Assembly: GCF_016863115.1 (NCBI RefSeq)
Contig: NZ_BOOG01000063.1
Location: 1 to 38,132 of the forward strand
Length of the DNA stretch: 38,132 bases
DNA from: Sphaerimonospora thailandensis
GTDB lineage: Bacteria; Actinomycetota; Actinomycetes; Streptosporangiales; Streptosporangiaceae
Reading direction: 5' to 3'
Part shown: positions 24,471 to 32,077 of the stretch, piece by piece
How the letters are laid out: every line of letters begins with the position of its first letter
Numbering within the stretch: the first letter of the stretch is position 1
Position numbers and translations under genes: made by a program
The notes under the pieces: model-generated
The model's input: only the letters and a program-made list of their open reading frames with translations
Told to the model about the DNA's origin: nothing
Database searches by the model: none

Positions 24471-26630
24471 TCAGAGAGGCGGGACGGCGTCCCTGGCACG
24501 CTGGAGCGCGAGATCCGGCCACCAGACGCCGCCATAGGGCGTGACGATCCCATAGATCGGATCCTTCGGACCGGCCGCGCCGCGCGTGCATCGGTCGTCC
24601 GAGAAGCCGGGTGGCCGGAGCCACAGGTATCCGTCGGCGAGTCCGCTGCCGGTCCGGTTGGTCGGCCGGGCACCGACGCCACGCCCGGGAGGATTGCACC
24701 ATTCCTGCGGGTCCTTGTACTTGCCCGCCGGCGGCTCCCACTCCCCCTTGCCGTTCCTGCTCGTGTCGATCACGAAGTGCGGCAGTCCCTCGGTGTTCTC
24801 GGGGCGGGTGTTCTCGGAAGTGGTGTCGCAGCCCCGGCCGGCTGAGATGTCCCCGACGCATTCGGCGAGCCGGGTTCCGTACGCGACGAGCCGATCCGTC
24901 GGCTGGAACCCGGCCACGTTGAGGTAGAAGCCGTCGGCCCTGCCGATCCCCGCCTTGATCAACCGCGCCGCGATGACGTCGAGGGACGGCCAGTGCTCCA
25001 GGCTGCCGTCGAGATACACGGCGGCGTGCGGCAGGGCGCGGAGGCGGCCGACGGCCGAGGCGAGCATCCGGAACCGGGCCTGCTGGTCCTTCGCGTCGCC
25101 GCGCGCGCAGTCCTGTGAAGCCGGGAGCTCGGCGAGGCTGTTGGGCTCCAGCACGAACACCGCGGCGCGGTCGCCGACGGCCCGCGCGATCGCGTCGATC
25201 CAGTCGAGGTACGCCTCGGGGCTCGCCGCGCCGTTCTCGTTGCACGCGCGCAGCGGGATGTGGTCGGTGACGAAGACCGGCAGCGCGCCCTGCCGCACCG
25301 CCGCGTCCAGTGCCCCGCTCGTGGCGCGGGCGGCCTCGGTGGCGGTCATCTGGCTCAGCCATACGGCCTGGGGGATCTCGGCCAGCTTCCGCATCAGCGC
25401 GGCGTCCGCGGTCCGCCCGGACGCCTCCCACGCCGACGCCTGGCGGGCCGCGTCGCCGTCGGCGGGCACATGGAGCCGTACGTTCGGATCACGTAACGGA
25501 TTCGACGACCCGCTGCCTGACGGACTACCGCCGGCCTCCGTGTTGTTTCCCTTGGCGCTCTGCGCGGTGCCGGGTTTCTCGGCCGAACCGGAGGACTCGC
25601 CGGAGGACTGGGACGACGTCAGCTGGACGGTGATGACGACCCCGGCGGTGACGACGGCCGCGACGGCCGCGACCAACCCGGTCAGGAACCTGGGCCGACG
25701 GCCTCGGGGCGAGCTCATGCGGGTGGGGACCGGCTCACCGGCCTGTTCCCTGTCTATGGGCGGGTCCACGAGCGGGGCCGGAGCCGGGGTCGGGATTGAA
25801 GCCGCGGTCGGGGTGACGCGGCCGGTGAGCAGGTCGAGGAGCTGCTGCGCGGTGGGACGTTGGGCGGGATCCTTGACCAGAGCCCGCTCGACGATCGCCC
25901 GCAGCTCGGGCTCGAGCGTTGAGATATCGGGGTCGGTGTGAATCACCCGGTAGAGGATGCTGGGGATGGATCCGGTGCCGAAGGGCGCCCGGCCCGAGGC
26001 GGTGTAGGCCACCAGGGCGCCCCAGGCGAAGATGTCCGATGCCGGGGTGAGGCGCTCACCGTTCGCCTGCTCCGGCGACATGAAGGACGGCGTGCCCGCG
26101 ATCACGCTGCTGATCTCGACGCCGGCCTCGGTGACCTGGGCGATGCCGAAGTCGATGACCTTGGGACCGACGGGCGACAGCAGCACGTTCGACGGTTTGA
26201 GATCCCGATGGATCACACCCGCGTTGTGGATCGCCTGCAGCGCGACCGCGACGTTCACCGCGACGGCCTCCAGGCTCGACCCGGACAGCGGCCCCCGGGC
26301 CCGTACGACCTCCTGGAGCGTGGGGCCGGGGACGTACTCGGTGGCCAGATAGGCGACGTCGCCGTCCACGCCCGCCCCGAGGACGGCGGCGGTGCAGAAG
26401 CGGGCGACGCGCTGCGCGGCGGCCACCTCGCGCTGGAACCGGCGCCGGAAATCCGGGTCGGCCGCCCAGTGCGGGTGGATCACCTTGACCGCGGCCTCGC
26501 GGTCGTCGGCGTCCCGGCCGAGGAACACCGTGCCCATGCCGCCCTGGCCGAGCCTGCTGAGGATGCGGAACGGCCCGATCCGCCGGGGGTCCGCGTCCCG
26601 CAGCCCCTCGCCCTCGACACCGCTCGTCAT
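24471..26630 (-). CDS. Transmembrane Ser/Thr kinase with a degenerate GH6 sensor domain
   Basis: The 719-residue fusion has four parts. Residues 19-270 are a Hanks-type kinase with an intact active site: GQGGMG (28-33 region), Lys49, HRDLKPSN (141-148), DFG (160-162) and MSPEQ. Residues 271-312 are a Pro-rich basic linker, 313-338 a membrane helix, and 339-377 a Ser/Gly linker. Residues 378-715 match GH6 cellulases in order: LPVFVTDHIPLRAC, VFVLEPNSLAEL, AVYLDGSLEHWPS, GFYLNVAGFQPT, FVIDTSRNG, EWCNPPGRGVGARPT and DGYLWLRPPGFSDDRC. The two Asp residues of GH6 motifs RDC and EPDSL are Ala462 and Asn497, and the usual Glu of PGESDG is Phe676, so hydrolysis is unlikely. It probably senses a beta-glucan or the local surface glycan. 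The start is ATG 26630 with GAGGAG upstream; a TTG one codon earlier is less likely. Confidence 0.9.
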   Translation of the reverse strand: MTSGVEGEGLRDADPRRIGPFRILSRLGQGGMGTVFLGRDADDREAAVKVIHPHWAADPDFRRRFQREVAAAQRVARFCTAAVLGAGVDGDVAYLATEYVPGPTLQEVVRARGPLSGSSLEAVAVNVAVALQAIHNAGVIHRDLKPSNVLLSPVGPKVIDFGIAQVTEAGVEISSVIAGTPSFMSPEQANGERLTPASDIFAWGALVAYTASGRAPFGTGSIPSILYRVIHTDPDISTLEPELRAIVERALVKDPAQRPTAQQLLDLLTGRVTPTAASIPTPAPAPLVDPPIDREQAGEPVPTRMSSPRGRRPRFLTGLVAAVAAVVTAGVVITVQLTSSQSSGESSGSAEKPGTAQSAKGNNTEAGGSPSGSGSSNPLRDPNVRLHVPADGDAARQASAWEASGRTADAALMRKLAEIPQAVWLSQMTATEAARATSGALDAAVRQGALPVFVTDHIPLRACNENGAASPEAYLDWIDAIARAVGDRAAVFVLEPNSLAELPASQDCARGDAKDQQARFRMLASAVGRLRALPHAAVYLDGSLEHWPSLDVIAARLIKAGIGRADGFYLNVAGFQPTDRLVAYGTRLAECVGDISAGRGCDTTSENTRPENTEGLPHFVIDTSRNGKGEWEPPAGKYKDPQEWCNPPGRGVGARPTNRTGSGLADGYLWLRPPGFSDDRCTRGAAGPKDPIYGIVTPYGGVWWPDLALQRARDAVPPL

Positions 26631-26785
26631 CAATGTCGCTCCTCATCCAGGCTTACGCCGCGATCCTAACCAGCCCGGTCCCGGCACGACAGGCGATCGT
26701 CGGCCCGTCCGTTCAGCACTCCTCAAGGGAGTTGAAAGCGTCTGAATACAGACTGCTGCCACCAGCAGATCGAAAGGACCCCGTC

Positions 26786-27286
26786 ATGATGATCACACGC
26801 TCCCTGGCAGGCATCGCCTTCGCGGCCGGCATTCTCGTCCTCGCCCCGATCACCGCCTCATCCGCCAACGCTTCGACCGCCGGCGCCTCGACCGCCAGTG
26901 CCTCCTCCAGTAAGTGGGGCCCCTACTACGCCAGGGGCACGAAGGCCAAGGCGCTGGGCACGCTGACCGCCGCGGCGAAGGACGACCCCAGCCTGCCCAA
27001 CCCCCTGGTCAAGGTCACCGGCAGTGTCGTCAGCCTGAGCCGTACGCCGTCGACCTGCGGATGGGCCGTCTTCCGCTTCACCACATACGATTCCGCCAAC
27101 CAGCCGAAACTGGCGTACCGCAACTACCGCACCTGCTCCTACGGCGTGAAGAAGAAGATCTCGTTCTCCCTCAAGAACGTCATCGACGTCGAGCTCAAGG
27201 TCTGCTCCGAGAAGAAGGCGGCCAAGCCGTCGCTCAACTGCGAGTACTCCGGCACCTGGAAGTCGCTGTACGTCTACTACAAGTGA
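26786..27286 (+). CDS. Small secreted four-cysteine protein
   Basis: The 166-residue protein has a clear signal peptide (MMITRSLAGIAFAAGILVLA, cleavage likely after ASSANA, residue 28), then an Ala/Ser/Thr-rich stretch and a compact domain rich in Lys, Tyr and beta-prone residues. Four Cys sit in STCGW, RTCSYG, KVCSEK and LNCEYS, enough for two disulfides. The mature protein is basic, and I do not recognise the family. AAAGGA at 26773-26778 fits the ATG at 26786 (a second ATG follows directly). It diverges from the GH6-like kinase gene across about 155 bases, so the two may share regulatory DNA. Confidence 0.82.
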   Translation: MMITRSLAGIAFAAGILVLAPITASSANASTAGASTASASSSKWGPYYARGTKAKALGTLTAAAKDDPSLPNPLVKVTGSVVSLSRTPSTCGWAVFRFTTYDSANQPKLAYRNYRTCSYGVKKKISFSLKNVIDVELKVCSEKKAAKPSLNCEYSGTWKSLYVYYK

Positions 27287-27349
27287 GGCAGAGTGACTTG
27301 CCCGAATATCGGTAGCCTGTTCTTCGAGAGCATCTTCTAAGGTAACGGT

Positions 27350-28408
27350 ATGCCGCGATTCCGCTCGATCCTCGAGACCATGGCCCCATACAAGCCGGGC
27401 AAGTCGGTGGTCTCTCCCGATGGCCGCTCGTACAAGCTGTCCTCCAACGAGAGCCCGCACGAGCCCCTGCCCTCGGTGATCGAGGCGATCGCCAGGGCGG
27501 CGACCGAGATCAACCGCTATCCCGATCCCGGCGCGGTGCGGCTCACCGAGGCGCTCGCCGAGCGGTTCGACGTGCCGGCCGAGCACATCGCACTGGGCGC
27601 GGGGTCCGTGGCGGTCGCGCAGCAGGTCCTGGAGGCGGTCGGCGAGCCGGGCGCCGAGGTGGTCTACGCGTGGCGATCCTTCGAGGCTTACCCGCTGCTC
27701 GTCGACCTTTCCGGCGCGACGTCCGTCCAGGTGCCGCTGAAGGACGAGACACACGACCTCGACGCGATGGCCGAGGCGATCACGCCGCTGACCCGCCTGG
27801 TCTTCGTCTGCAACCCCAACAACCCGACCGGCACGGTCAACCGGACCGCCGAGTTGCGCCGCTTCCTCGACCGGGTGCCGGAGAACGTGCTCGTGGTGCT
27901 CGACGAGGCCTACCGGGAGTACATCAGGGACGAGGACGTGCCCGACGGCCTGGACTTCTACCGTGAGCGCGGCAACGTCGCCGTCCTGCGCACCTTCTCC
28001 AAGGCGTACGGCCTGGCCGGGCTGCGGGTGGGCTACCTGATCGGGCACGAGCCGGTGGCGGAGGCCGTACGCAAGACGCTGCTGCCGTTCGCGGTCAACC
28101 ACATCGCGCAGGCCGCCGCCATCGCGTCGCTGGCCGCCGAGGACGAGCTCTACGGGCGGGTGGAGACTGTCGTCAAGGAGCGGGCCCGGGTCCTTGAGAC
28201 GTTGGCGGCCCAGGGCTGGACGGTGCCGCCCACCGAAGCCAACTTCGTCTGGCTCCGGCTCGGCGACCGCACCATGGAGTTCGCCGAGCGCTGCGCCGCC
28301 CTGGGCGTGGCCGTACGGCCCTTCGCCGGGGAGGGCGCCCGCATCTCCATCGGCGACACCGAGTCCAACGACACCTTCCTCACCGCCGCCGCGTCCTTCC
28401 TGACCTGA
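27350..28408 (+). CDS. hisC: Histidinol-phosphate/aromatic aminotransferase
   Basis: The 352-residue class I/II PLP aminotransferase of the HisC/Pat group has [14 protein letters not shown], the phosphate-loop region [17 protein letters not shown] (155-161), Asp185 ([10 protein letters not shown]), the Schiff-base Lys218 in [15 protein letters not shown], and the C-terminal Arg region [13 protein letters not shown]. It transfers the amino group from glutamate to imidazole-acetol phosphate or to aromatic 2-oxo acids. No other his genes are nearby, so the aromatic (Pat-like) role is at least as likely as histidine synthesis. The ATG at 27350 matches the family N-terminus. Confidence 0.88.
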   Translation: MPRFRSILETMAPYKPGKSVVSPDGRSYKLSSNESPHEPLPSVIEAIARAATEINRYPDPGAVRLTEALAERFDVPAEHIALGAGSVAVAQQVLEAVGEPGAEVVYAWRSFEAYPLLVDLSGATSVQVPLKDETHDLDAMAEAITPLTRLVFVCNPNNPTGTVNRTAELRRFLDRVPENVLVVLDEAYREYIRDEDVPDGLDFYRERGNVAVLRTFSKAYGLAGLRVGYLIGHEPVAEAVRKTLLPFAVNHIAQAAAIASLAAEDELYGRVETVVKERARVLETLAAQGWTVPPTEANFVWLRLGDRTMEFAERCAALGVAVRPFAGEGARISIGDTESNDTFLTAAASFLT

Positions 28409-28436
28409 CGCCGTCGAGCGAAGAAACACCCGCCCG

Positions 28437-28479
28437 AAGTTGATACACCTTGGGCTCAGCTAATTGAACTTATCAACTT
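28437..28479. promoter_or_regulatory. Inverted repeat AAGTTGATA / TATCAACTT
   Basis: A perfect 9-bp inverted repeat (28437-28445 and 28471-28479) is separated by 25 bases in a locally AT-rich patch. It lies between the aminotransferase gene and the start of the XRE cassette. TATCAA/TTGATA also occurs in the cassette's divergent promoter (CTATCAAG near 29184). It could be a regulator binding site or a weak hairpin. Confidence 0.4.
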
Positions 28480-28508
28480 CCTATCCGCAGGAAGCTGTTT
28501 TCCCACGT

Positions 28509-28538
28509 CAGAGGCTGGCTATACCAGGGAAACCTCTG
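28509..28538. terminator. Possible hairpin between aminotransferase and flavoprotein genes
   Basis: CAGAGG (28509-28514) pairs with CCTCTG (28533-28538), with CTGG/CCAG forming an inner stem over CTATA. It lies between two convergent genes and could terminate both. The stem is short. Confidence 0.4.
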
Positions 28539-28609
28539 CCCGGCCGCTCGTCGCGCAGAGCGACGGGCGCGAGGAGTACGTCAGGGACGACCGACATGGG
28601 GGGCCCTGA

Positions 28610-29164
28610 TCAAGCCTCGGTTAGGCGGATCCGGAGGGCGTGCAGTTCCTTGTGGAGTTCCTCCCAGGGGAACGAGACCGCACCCGGGGCGCCGGAATTC
28701 GGGGCAGGAAGCCGGTCAGGGTCGAGAATGACCGACACGCCCCATTCCCTGAGCAGGGCAACGCTGTGGGTGAAGGCGGGGTGCAGGGCGAGCGCGTGGT
28801 TGGGCCAGGGCACGGAGACGATCGGCAGGCCGAGGCCGAGGGCTTCGTTGAGCAGGCCGAGCACCAACGTGTCGCTGATGCCTTGAGCCCACTTGTTGGT
28901 TGTGTTGAAGGTCGCGGGCACGACGGCGATTGCGTCGGGAGCGGGCAGGATGTCGGGGTCCTCGGGCCGCTTGTAGTCGTTGCGCACGGGATAGCCGGTA
29001 AGTTCGCTGAGCCGGTCGGTGTCGATGAACTTCGTGCCCGACGGCGTGGCGACCGCACAGACCGTCCAGTTGTCCGCCTGCAGGCGCTCGATGAGGGCGG
29101 GCAGTTCGGCCGCAGGCCGCCCTCCGCATGCGACCACATACAGAATCGGCTTCTCCTGCGTCAT
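28610..29164 (-). CDS. Flavoprotein of the PPC-decarboxylase fold
   Basis: The 184-residue protein resembles the HFCD flavoprotein family (phosphopantothenoylcysteine decarboxylase, EpiD and relatives). It starts ILYVVACGGRPAAELPALIERL, has VCAVATPSGTKFID, then APDAIAVVPATFNTTNKWAQGISDTLVLGLLNEAL with the PATFNT-type substrate/FMN loop, and PIVSVPWPNHAL. In this fold FMN oxidatively decarboxylates a peptidyl or pantothenoyl cysteine; the substrate here is unknown and the genuine CoaBC would be larger. It diverges from the XRE-type regulator gene across about 110 bases. Start ATG 29164 has GGAGAA upstream; the frame is open ten codons further but without a ribosome site. Confidence 0.85.
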   Translation of the reverse strand: MTQEKPILYVVACGGRPAAELPALIERLQADNWTVCAVATPSGTKFIDTDRLSELTGYPVRNDYKRPEDPDILPAPDAIAVVPATFNTTNKWAQGISDTLVLGLLNEALGLGLPIVSVPWPNHALALHPAFTHSVALLREWGVSVILDPDRLPAPNSGAPGAVSFPWEELHKELHALRIRLTEA

Positions 29165-29275
29165 ACGGGCTGTTCTCCATCCGCTATCAAGCACTTACGG
29201 TTACTATCCGCTGACCGATAGACAACCTTAGTGTGGTCTGAGGCGAACACTATGTCCCCAGCGTGAGGTCACGCC

Positions 29276-30526
29276 ATGTCGACTGAGCACCTGGAAAGCG
29301 GTTCAACGGACCGGCGTATCGGACAACGCGTACGGGCGCTGCGGTTGCGTAAGGGCCTTGGGCTTCGCGCCTGCGCGGAGTTGTGCGGGCGCACGGAGGA
29401 GTGGCTTCGCCAGGTCGAGCGCGGCGAGCAGCGCCTGGACAAGCTTTCCACCTTGGTCAGGCTCGCGAACGTGCTGGGTGTTCGCGACCTCGCCGTGATA
29501 GTAGGTGATCGACTTCAGGGGCTGGCCTGCACTGTTACCGACGGTGGCAGGATCCGGCATGAGGCCGTTCCGGCCATTCGCCAGGTGCTGTCGACGCCTA
29601 TCCTCTATGCGCAGTCGAGGCCGAACGCGCTGGCAGAGATCGAGAAGGTACGGCGGCGCCTGGCCTTGGCGTGGTCGGCCTGGCACGGATCCGTCCGGCC
29701 GTACACTGCGTTGGGAGCGGTGGCCTCAGGGCTGCTGCGGGACGTGCTGACCCTGCACCGGGCGGTTGAGCCCAGTATGTGCCCGACCACGTGGGGGCTC
29801 GTTGCGGAGACCTTTCAGCTCACCCAGCGCTTCCTCTACTGCGTCGGCGAAACCGAACTGGCGGCTCGTGCGGCCGATCGTGCGATGACGGCGGCTGAGG
29901 AAACCGATGACCCGCACTTGATCGCGATCTCCGCGTGGACGTCCACAATGGCGGCGCTCGGTCGAGACCAAGCCGATGAAGCCTGCGAGGTGGCCACCAC
30001 TGCCGCCCGCTATCTGGAACGGAAGCTGAAAACCTCCGAGGCCGCGCTGTCGGCATGGGGCTCACTCCAGCTGTTCACGGCCATCGCCTATGCCAAGAAA
30101 CGTCGCGCCGCCGATGCTTGGCGGCATTGGGACATGGCTCATACCGCCGCGTCCGCACTTGGACCCGCCCATCACAACCCCTTGACGATGTTCGGCCAGG
30201 CGAACGTGGGCATCTACGCCGTGGCCATCGAAGTGGAGACAGGACGCTCCAGGGCGGCCATCGACCGGGCCAGAACCATCGAGGTCTCCACGATTCCCTC
30301 GTCCAACCGTCGGGCTCAGCATCTGCTGGACCTGGCTCGGGGGCAGATGCGGCAGCGGGATTTCGAGTCGGCGCTGAGATCACTCCGCCTGTCCGAGACG
30401 CAGTCAGCGGAGACCATCGTGTTCAGCCCGTTCGCGAGGCAGACAATTGAGGAGATGATCTCATCGCGACGGCGTCCTCCCGCCTCGTTGCTGGATCTCG
30501 CCGCACGAGTTCGCGTCATCGCCTGA
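29276..30526 (+). CDS. XRE-type regulator with C-terminal helical repeats
   Basis: The 416-residue protein has an N-terminal Cro/CI helix-turn-helix (RIGQRVRALRLRKGLGLRAC, then GRTEEWLRQVERGEQRLDKLSTLVRLANVLGV, about 14-70). A long all-helical C-terminus follows (about 90-416: AARAADRAMTAAEETDDPHLIA, AWRHWDMAHTAASALG, RAIDRARTIEVSTIPSSNRRAQHLLDLAR) of TPR type. Such proteins in actinomycetes bind a signal through the repeats and control the adjacent operon. It heads a same-strand series to 34244 and diverges from the flavoprotein gene. GATAG/CTATC motifs in the 110-base divergent region (29184, 29204, 29217) are candidate binding sites. Confidence 0.88.
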   Translation: MSTEHLESGSTDRRIGQRVRALRLRKGLGLRACAELCGRTEEWLRQVERGEQRLDKLSTLVRLANVLGVRDLAVIVGDRLQGLACTVTDGGRIRHEAVPAIRQVLSTPILYAQSRPNALAEIEKVRRRLALAWSAWHGSVRPYTALGAVASGLLRDVLTLHRAVEPSMCPTTWGLVAETFQLTQRFLYCVGETELAARAADRAMTAAEETDDPHLIAISAWTSTMAALGRDQADEACEVATTAARYLERKLKTSEAALSAWGSLQLFTAIAYAKKRRAADAWRHWDMAHTAASALGPAHHNPLTMFGQANVGIYAVAIEVETGRSRAAIDRARTIEVSTIPSSNRRAQHLLDLARGQMRQRDFESALRSLRLSETQSAETIVFSPFARQTIEEMISSRRRPPASLLDLAARVRVIA

Positions 30527-30533
30527 GTACACC

Positions 30534-30550
30534 CCCAACCGCTGGTTGGG
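30534..30550 (+). terminator. Tight hairpin after the XRE-type gene
   Basis: CCCAACC (30534-30540) pairs with GGTTGGG (30544-30550) across a three-base loop, eight bases past the regulator stop. It could be a terminator or attenuator, or a repressor site for the 97-residue gene that follows. Confidence 0.5.
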
Positions 30551-30583
30551 TTCGCGCACCGGACGCGGCCTTACGGTCGCGTC

Positions 30584-30877
30584 ATGAAGACAGACCTCAC
30601 CGATCCGCGGGCCGTTTACAACGCGCTCCAAAGCCTTGCGTCGGAGTTGGAGACGCGGCGCTTCGCCGTACGACTGCGGACTACTAAGGGGCGTGCCCCC
30701 CACCTCATCGTGATCAACCCTGAGGCCCCCGTGCTCACGGAGAACGTCTTGGTCGCTCCGGACTCGGAGGGCGCATGGAGCTACTGGTTCCCATGGCCCG
30801 AGCGGATCGCCCTGGTCACGGATGTCGGTTATGCCGCTGATCGCATTGAGAACGTGCTCGCCGAAGTCGGCCGTTAG
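30584..30877 (+). CDS. Uncharacterised 97-residue protein of the XRE cassette
   Basis: The small soluble protein reads DPRAVYNALQSLASELETRRFAVRLRTTKGRAPHLIVINPEAP and then SEGAWSYWFPWPERIALVTDVGYAADRIENVLAEVG. The alternating hydrophobic pattern suggests an alpha/beta fold with a WxxWFPWPE core and a C-terminal helix. There is no signal peptide, membrane helix or known catalytic motif. I recall similar small proteins beside XRE regulators in other actinomycetes but cannot name a function. The ATG at 30584 has only a weak ribosome site. Confidence 0.75.
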   Translation: MKTDLTDPRAVYNALQSLASELETRRFAVRLRTTKGRAPHLIVINPEAPVLTENVLVAPDSEGAWSYWFPWPERIALVTDVGYAADRIENVLAEVGR

Positions 30878-30913
30878 CCGCGCGATTCGTGAAGACGTCC
30901 GGGAGTAAAAGTC

Positions 30914-31213
30914 ATGTCCCGAAACAGCATGTTGCCGAAGCCGTTCCACGGGCCTCACGTGGCGCCGTTGCGCGCGGTTCACGAGAAGGTCGTGTGGAGG
31001 AAGCCGACGGCGCGGTGCGCTCGCGTCCGCGTGCGCTCTCACACATGTGAGTGCAGGTCCGTCATCTACGAGTTGTGCTCGGCCGGCGGCCTGATGTTCA
31101 TCCGACGCACCGCTCGGATGTCCAAGGGCATGGACGTTCGCGAGACGGAATGGCTCCTGACAGCCAAAGCCGCCGTGCCTTGGCAGCGCCTGCTCGTCGG
31201 GCAGGCCCGATAG
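30914..31213 (+). CDS. Uncharacterised small Cys-containing protein
   Basis: The 99-residue basic protein begins with a His/Pro/Arg-rich stretch. It is followed by HTCECRSVIYELCSAGGLMFIRRT, containing three closely spaced Cys (plus one earlier at RCARV) that could bind a metal, and ends DVRETEWLLTAKAAVPWQRLLVGQAR. It has no known domain and no signal peptide. It starts at ATG 30914, 36 bases after the previous gene. The N-terminal 30 residues look less conserved in style than the core, so an internal start is possible. Confidence 0.65.
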   Translation: MSRNSMLPKPFHGPHVAPLRAVHEKVVWRKPTARCARVRVRSHTCECRSVIYELCSAGGLMFIRRTARMSKGMDVRETEWLLTAKAAVPWQRLLVGQAR

Positions 31214-31255
31214 CTCCCCTCCATCATCATTCCCAACCCGAAGGAGAGTGAGTCG

Positions 31256-32005
31256 ATGACCGTGAGCAACCAGCTCACTACGTTCACCGTCGAACTGCCG
31301 GTGGCGTTCGACCCGCGCTGGAACCGCATCCCCGGGATCACCGTGGACGGGACGACCGTCACCGTCGACCCGGAGAAGTACTTCTTCCGGTTCGAGAACT
31401 CCACCTGGCTGCTGTGTGACTGGCAGCGGATCGCCGACGAACTCCTCGGCATCGAGGAGACCGCCCAGACCGCGGTGGAGCAGCTCGCCCTGGAGTTCGT
31501 GAAGACCCACGGCTTCTCCACCCCCAACGCAGGACAGGTGCTCGCCACGGCCTGGGAGGTCTACCGCTACCTGTTCCGCGATGAGCACCTGCCCAGCCTC
31601 GACCTGCCTAAGGTGACGGCCGACCACCTCCGGATGCTCCGTGAGGCTGCGACCTTCATGGCTCTCAACAAGGTCGAGCTGGATGGGCACATCTCCAACG
31701 TCGGTCCGTGCTGGTTCTTCCCCGCCGCCACATCCGTCGTCTTCGACCTGGATGAGGAGGAGGGCGGCATGCTCGACGAGGTCTACCACGGCACCTGGTT
31801 CAACGAGTATCGCCGCATCGAGTCGATCAAGGCGCACGCTGCACTCGGCGGCCGGTTGGTCCACGGCTGCCAGTCCGTGCCCAACCAGTCCGGCGGAGCC
31901 TGTGTGCCGTACGGGGCCTCGATGCAGACCTTCCGTACGGAGCTGACTCGATTCCGCGAGGAATGGATCTCCCAGGTCTACGCCTGCCGTACCACCGCCA
32001 ACTGA
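31256..32005 (+). CDS. Uncharacterised 249-residue protein
   Basis: I do not recognise the family. It starts MTVSNQLTTFTVELPVAFDPRW and has a beta-rich first third (GITVDGTTVTVDPEKYFFRFENSTWLLCDW). A helical middle (ADELLGIEETAQTAVEQLALEFVKTHG) follows, and then a region with GPCWFFPAATSVVFDLDEEEGGMLDEVYHGTWFNEYRRIES, whose acidic cluster might bind metal. Cys residues occur in GPCWF, HGCQS, GACVP and YACRT. No signal peptide or membrane helix is seen. An excellent AAGGAGAGTG precedes the ATG at 31256, so expression may be high. A strong hairpin follows directly. Confidence 0.8.
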   Translation: MTVSNQLTTFTVELPVAFDPRWNRIPGITVDGTTVTVDPEKYFFRFENSTWLLCDWQRIADELLGIEETAQTAVEQLALEFVKTHGFSTPNAGQVLATAWEVYRYLFRDEHLPSLDLPKVTADHLRMLREAATFMALNKVELDGHISNVGPCWFFPAATSVVFDLDEEEGGMLDEVYHGTWFNEYRRIESIKAHAALGGRLVHGCQSVPNQSGGACVPYGASMQTFRTELTRFREEWISQVYACRTTAN

Positions 32006-32011
32006 CCCATC

Positions 32012-32046
32012 CCGTACGGCCCACACTCCTGCTGCGGGCCGTACGG
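32012..32046 (+). terminator. Strong hairpin inside the XRE cassette
   Basis: CCGTACGGCCC (32012-32022) pairs perfectly with GGGCCGTACGG (32036-32046) over a 13-base loop, and TCCCCTTTCT follows. It begins seven bases after the 249-residue gene and lies 31 bases before the APH-like start. It would terminate most messages, splitting the cassette into two expression levels. Confidence 0.75.
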
Positions 32047-32077
32047 TCCCCTTTCTGCTGAGTATGAGGAGCACTCA

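Noticed and set aside
24471-25500. The GH6-like domain as an active cellulase
   Set aside because: Both aspartates of the RDC and EPDSL motifs are absent, so I annotate a binding domain rather than an enzyme.
26858-28429. A 523-codon minus-strand open frame across the secreted protein and aminotransferase genes
   Set aside because: It spans two unrelated plus-strand genes, and its composition is that of an antisense frame.
28409-28609. A tRNA or small RNA gene after the aminotransferase gene
   Set aside because: The short stems do not form a cloverleaf and no conserved tRNA loop sequence is present; only weak hairpins and an inverted repeat are supported.
30461-32074. A 537-codon minus-strand open frame across the XRE cassette small genes
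   Set aside because: It covers three plus-strand genes with their own starts; no domain is recognisable in it.
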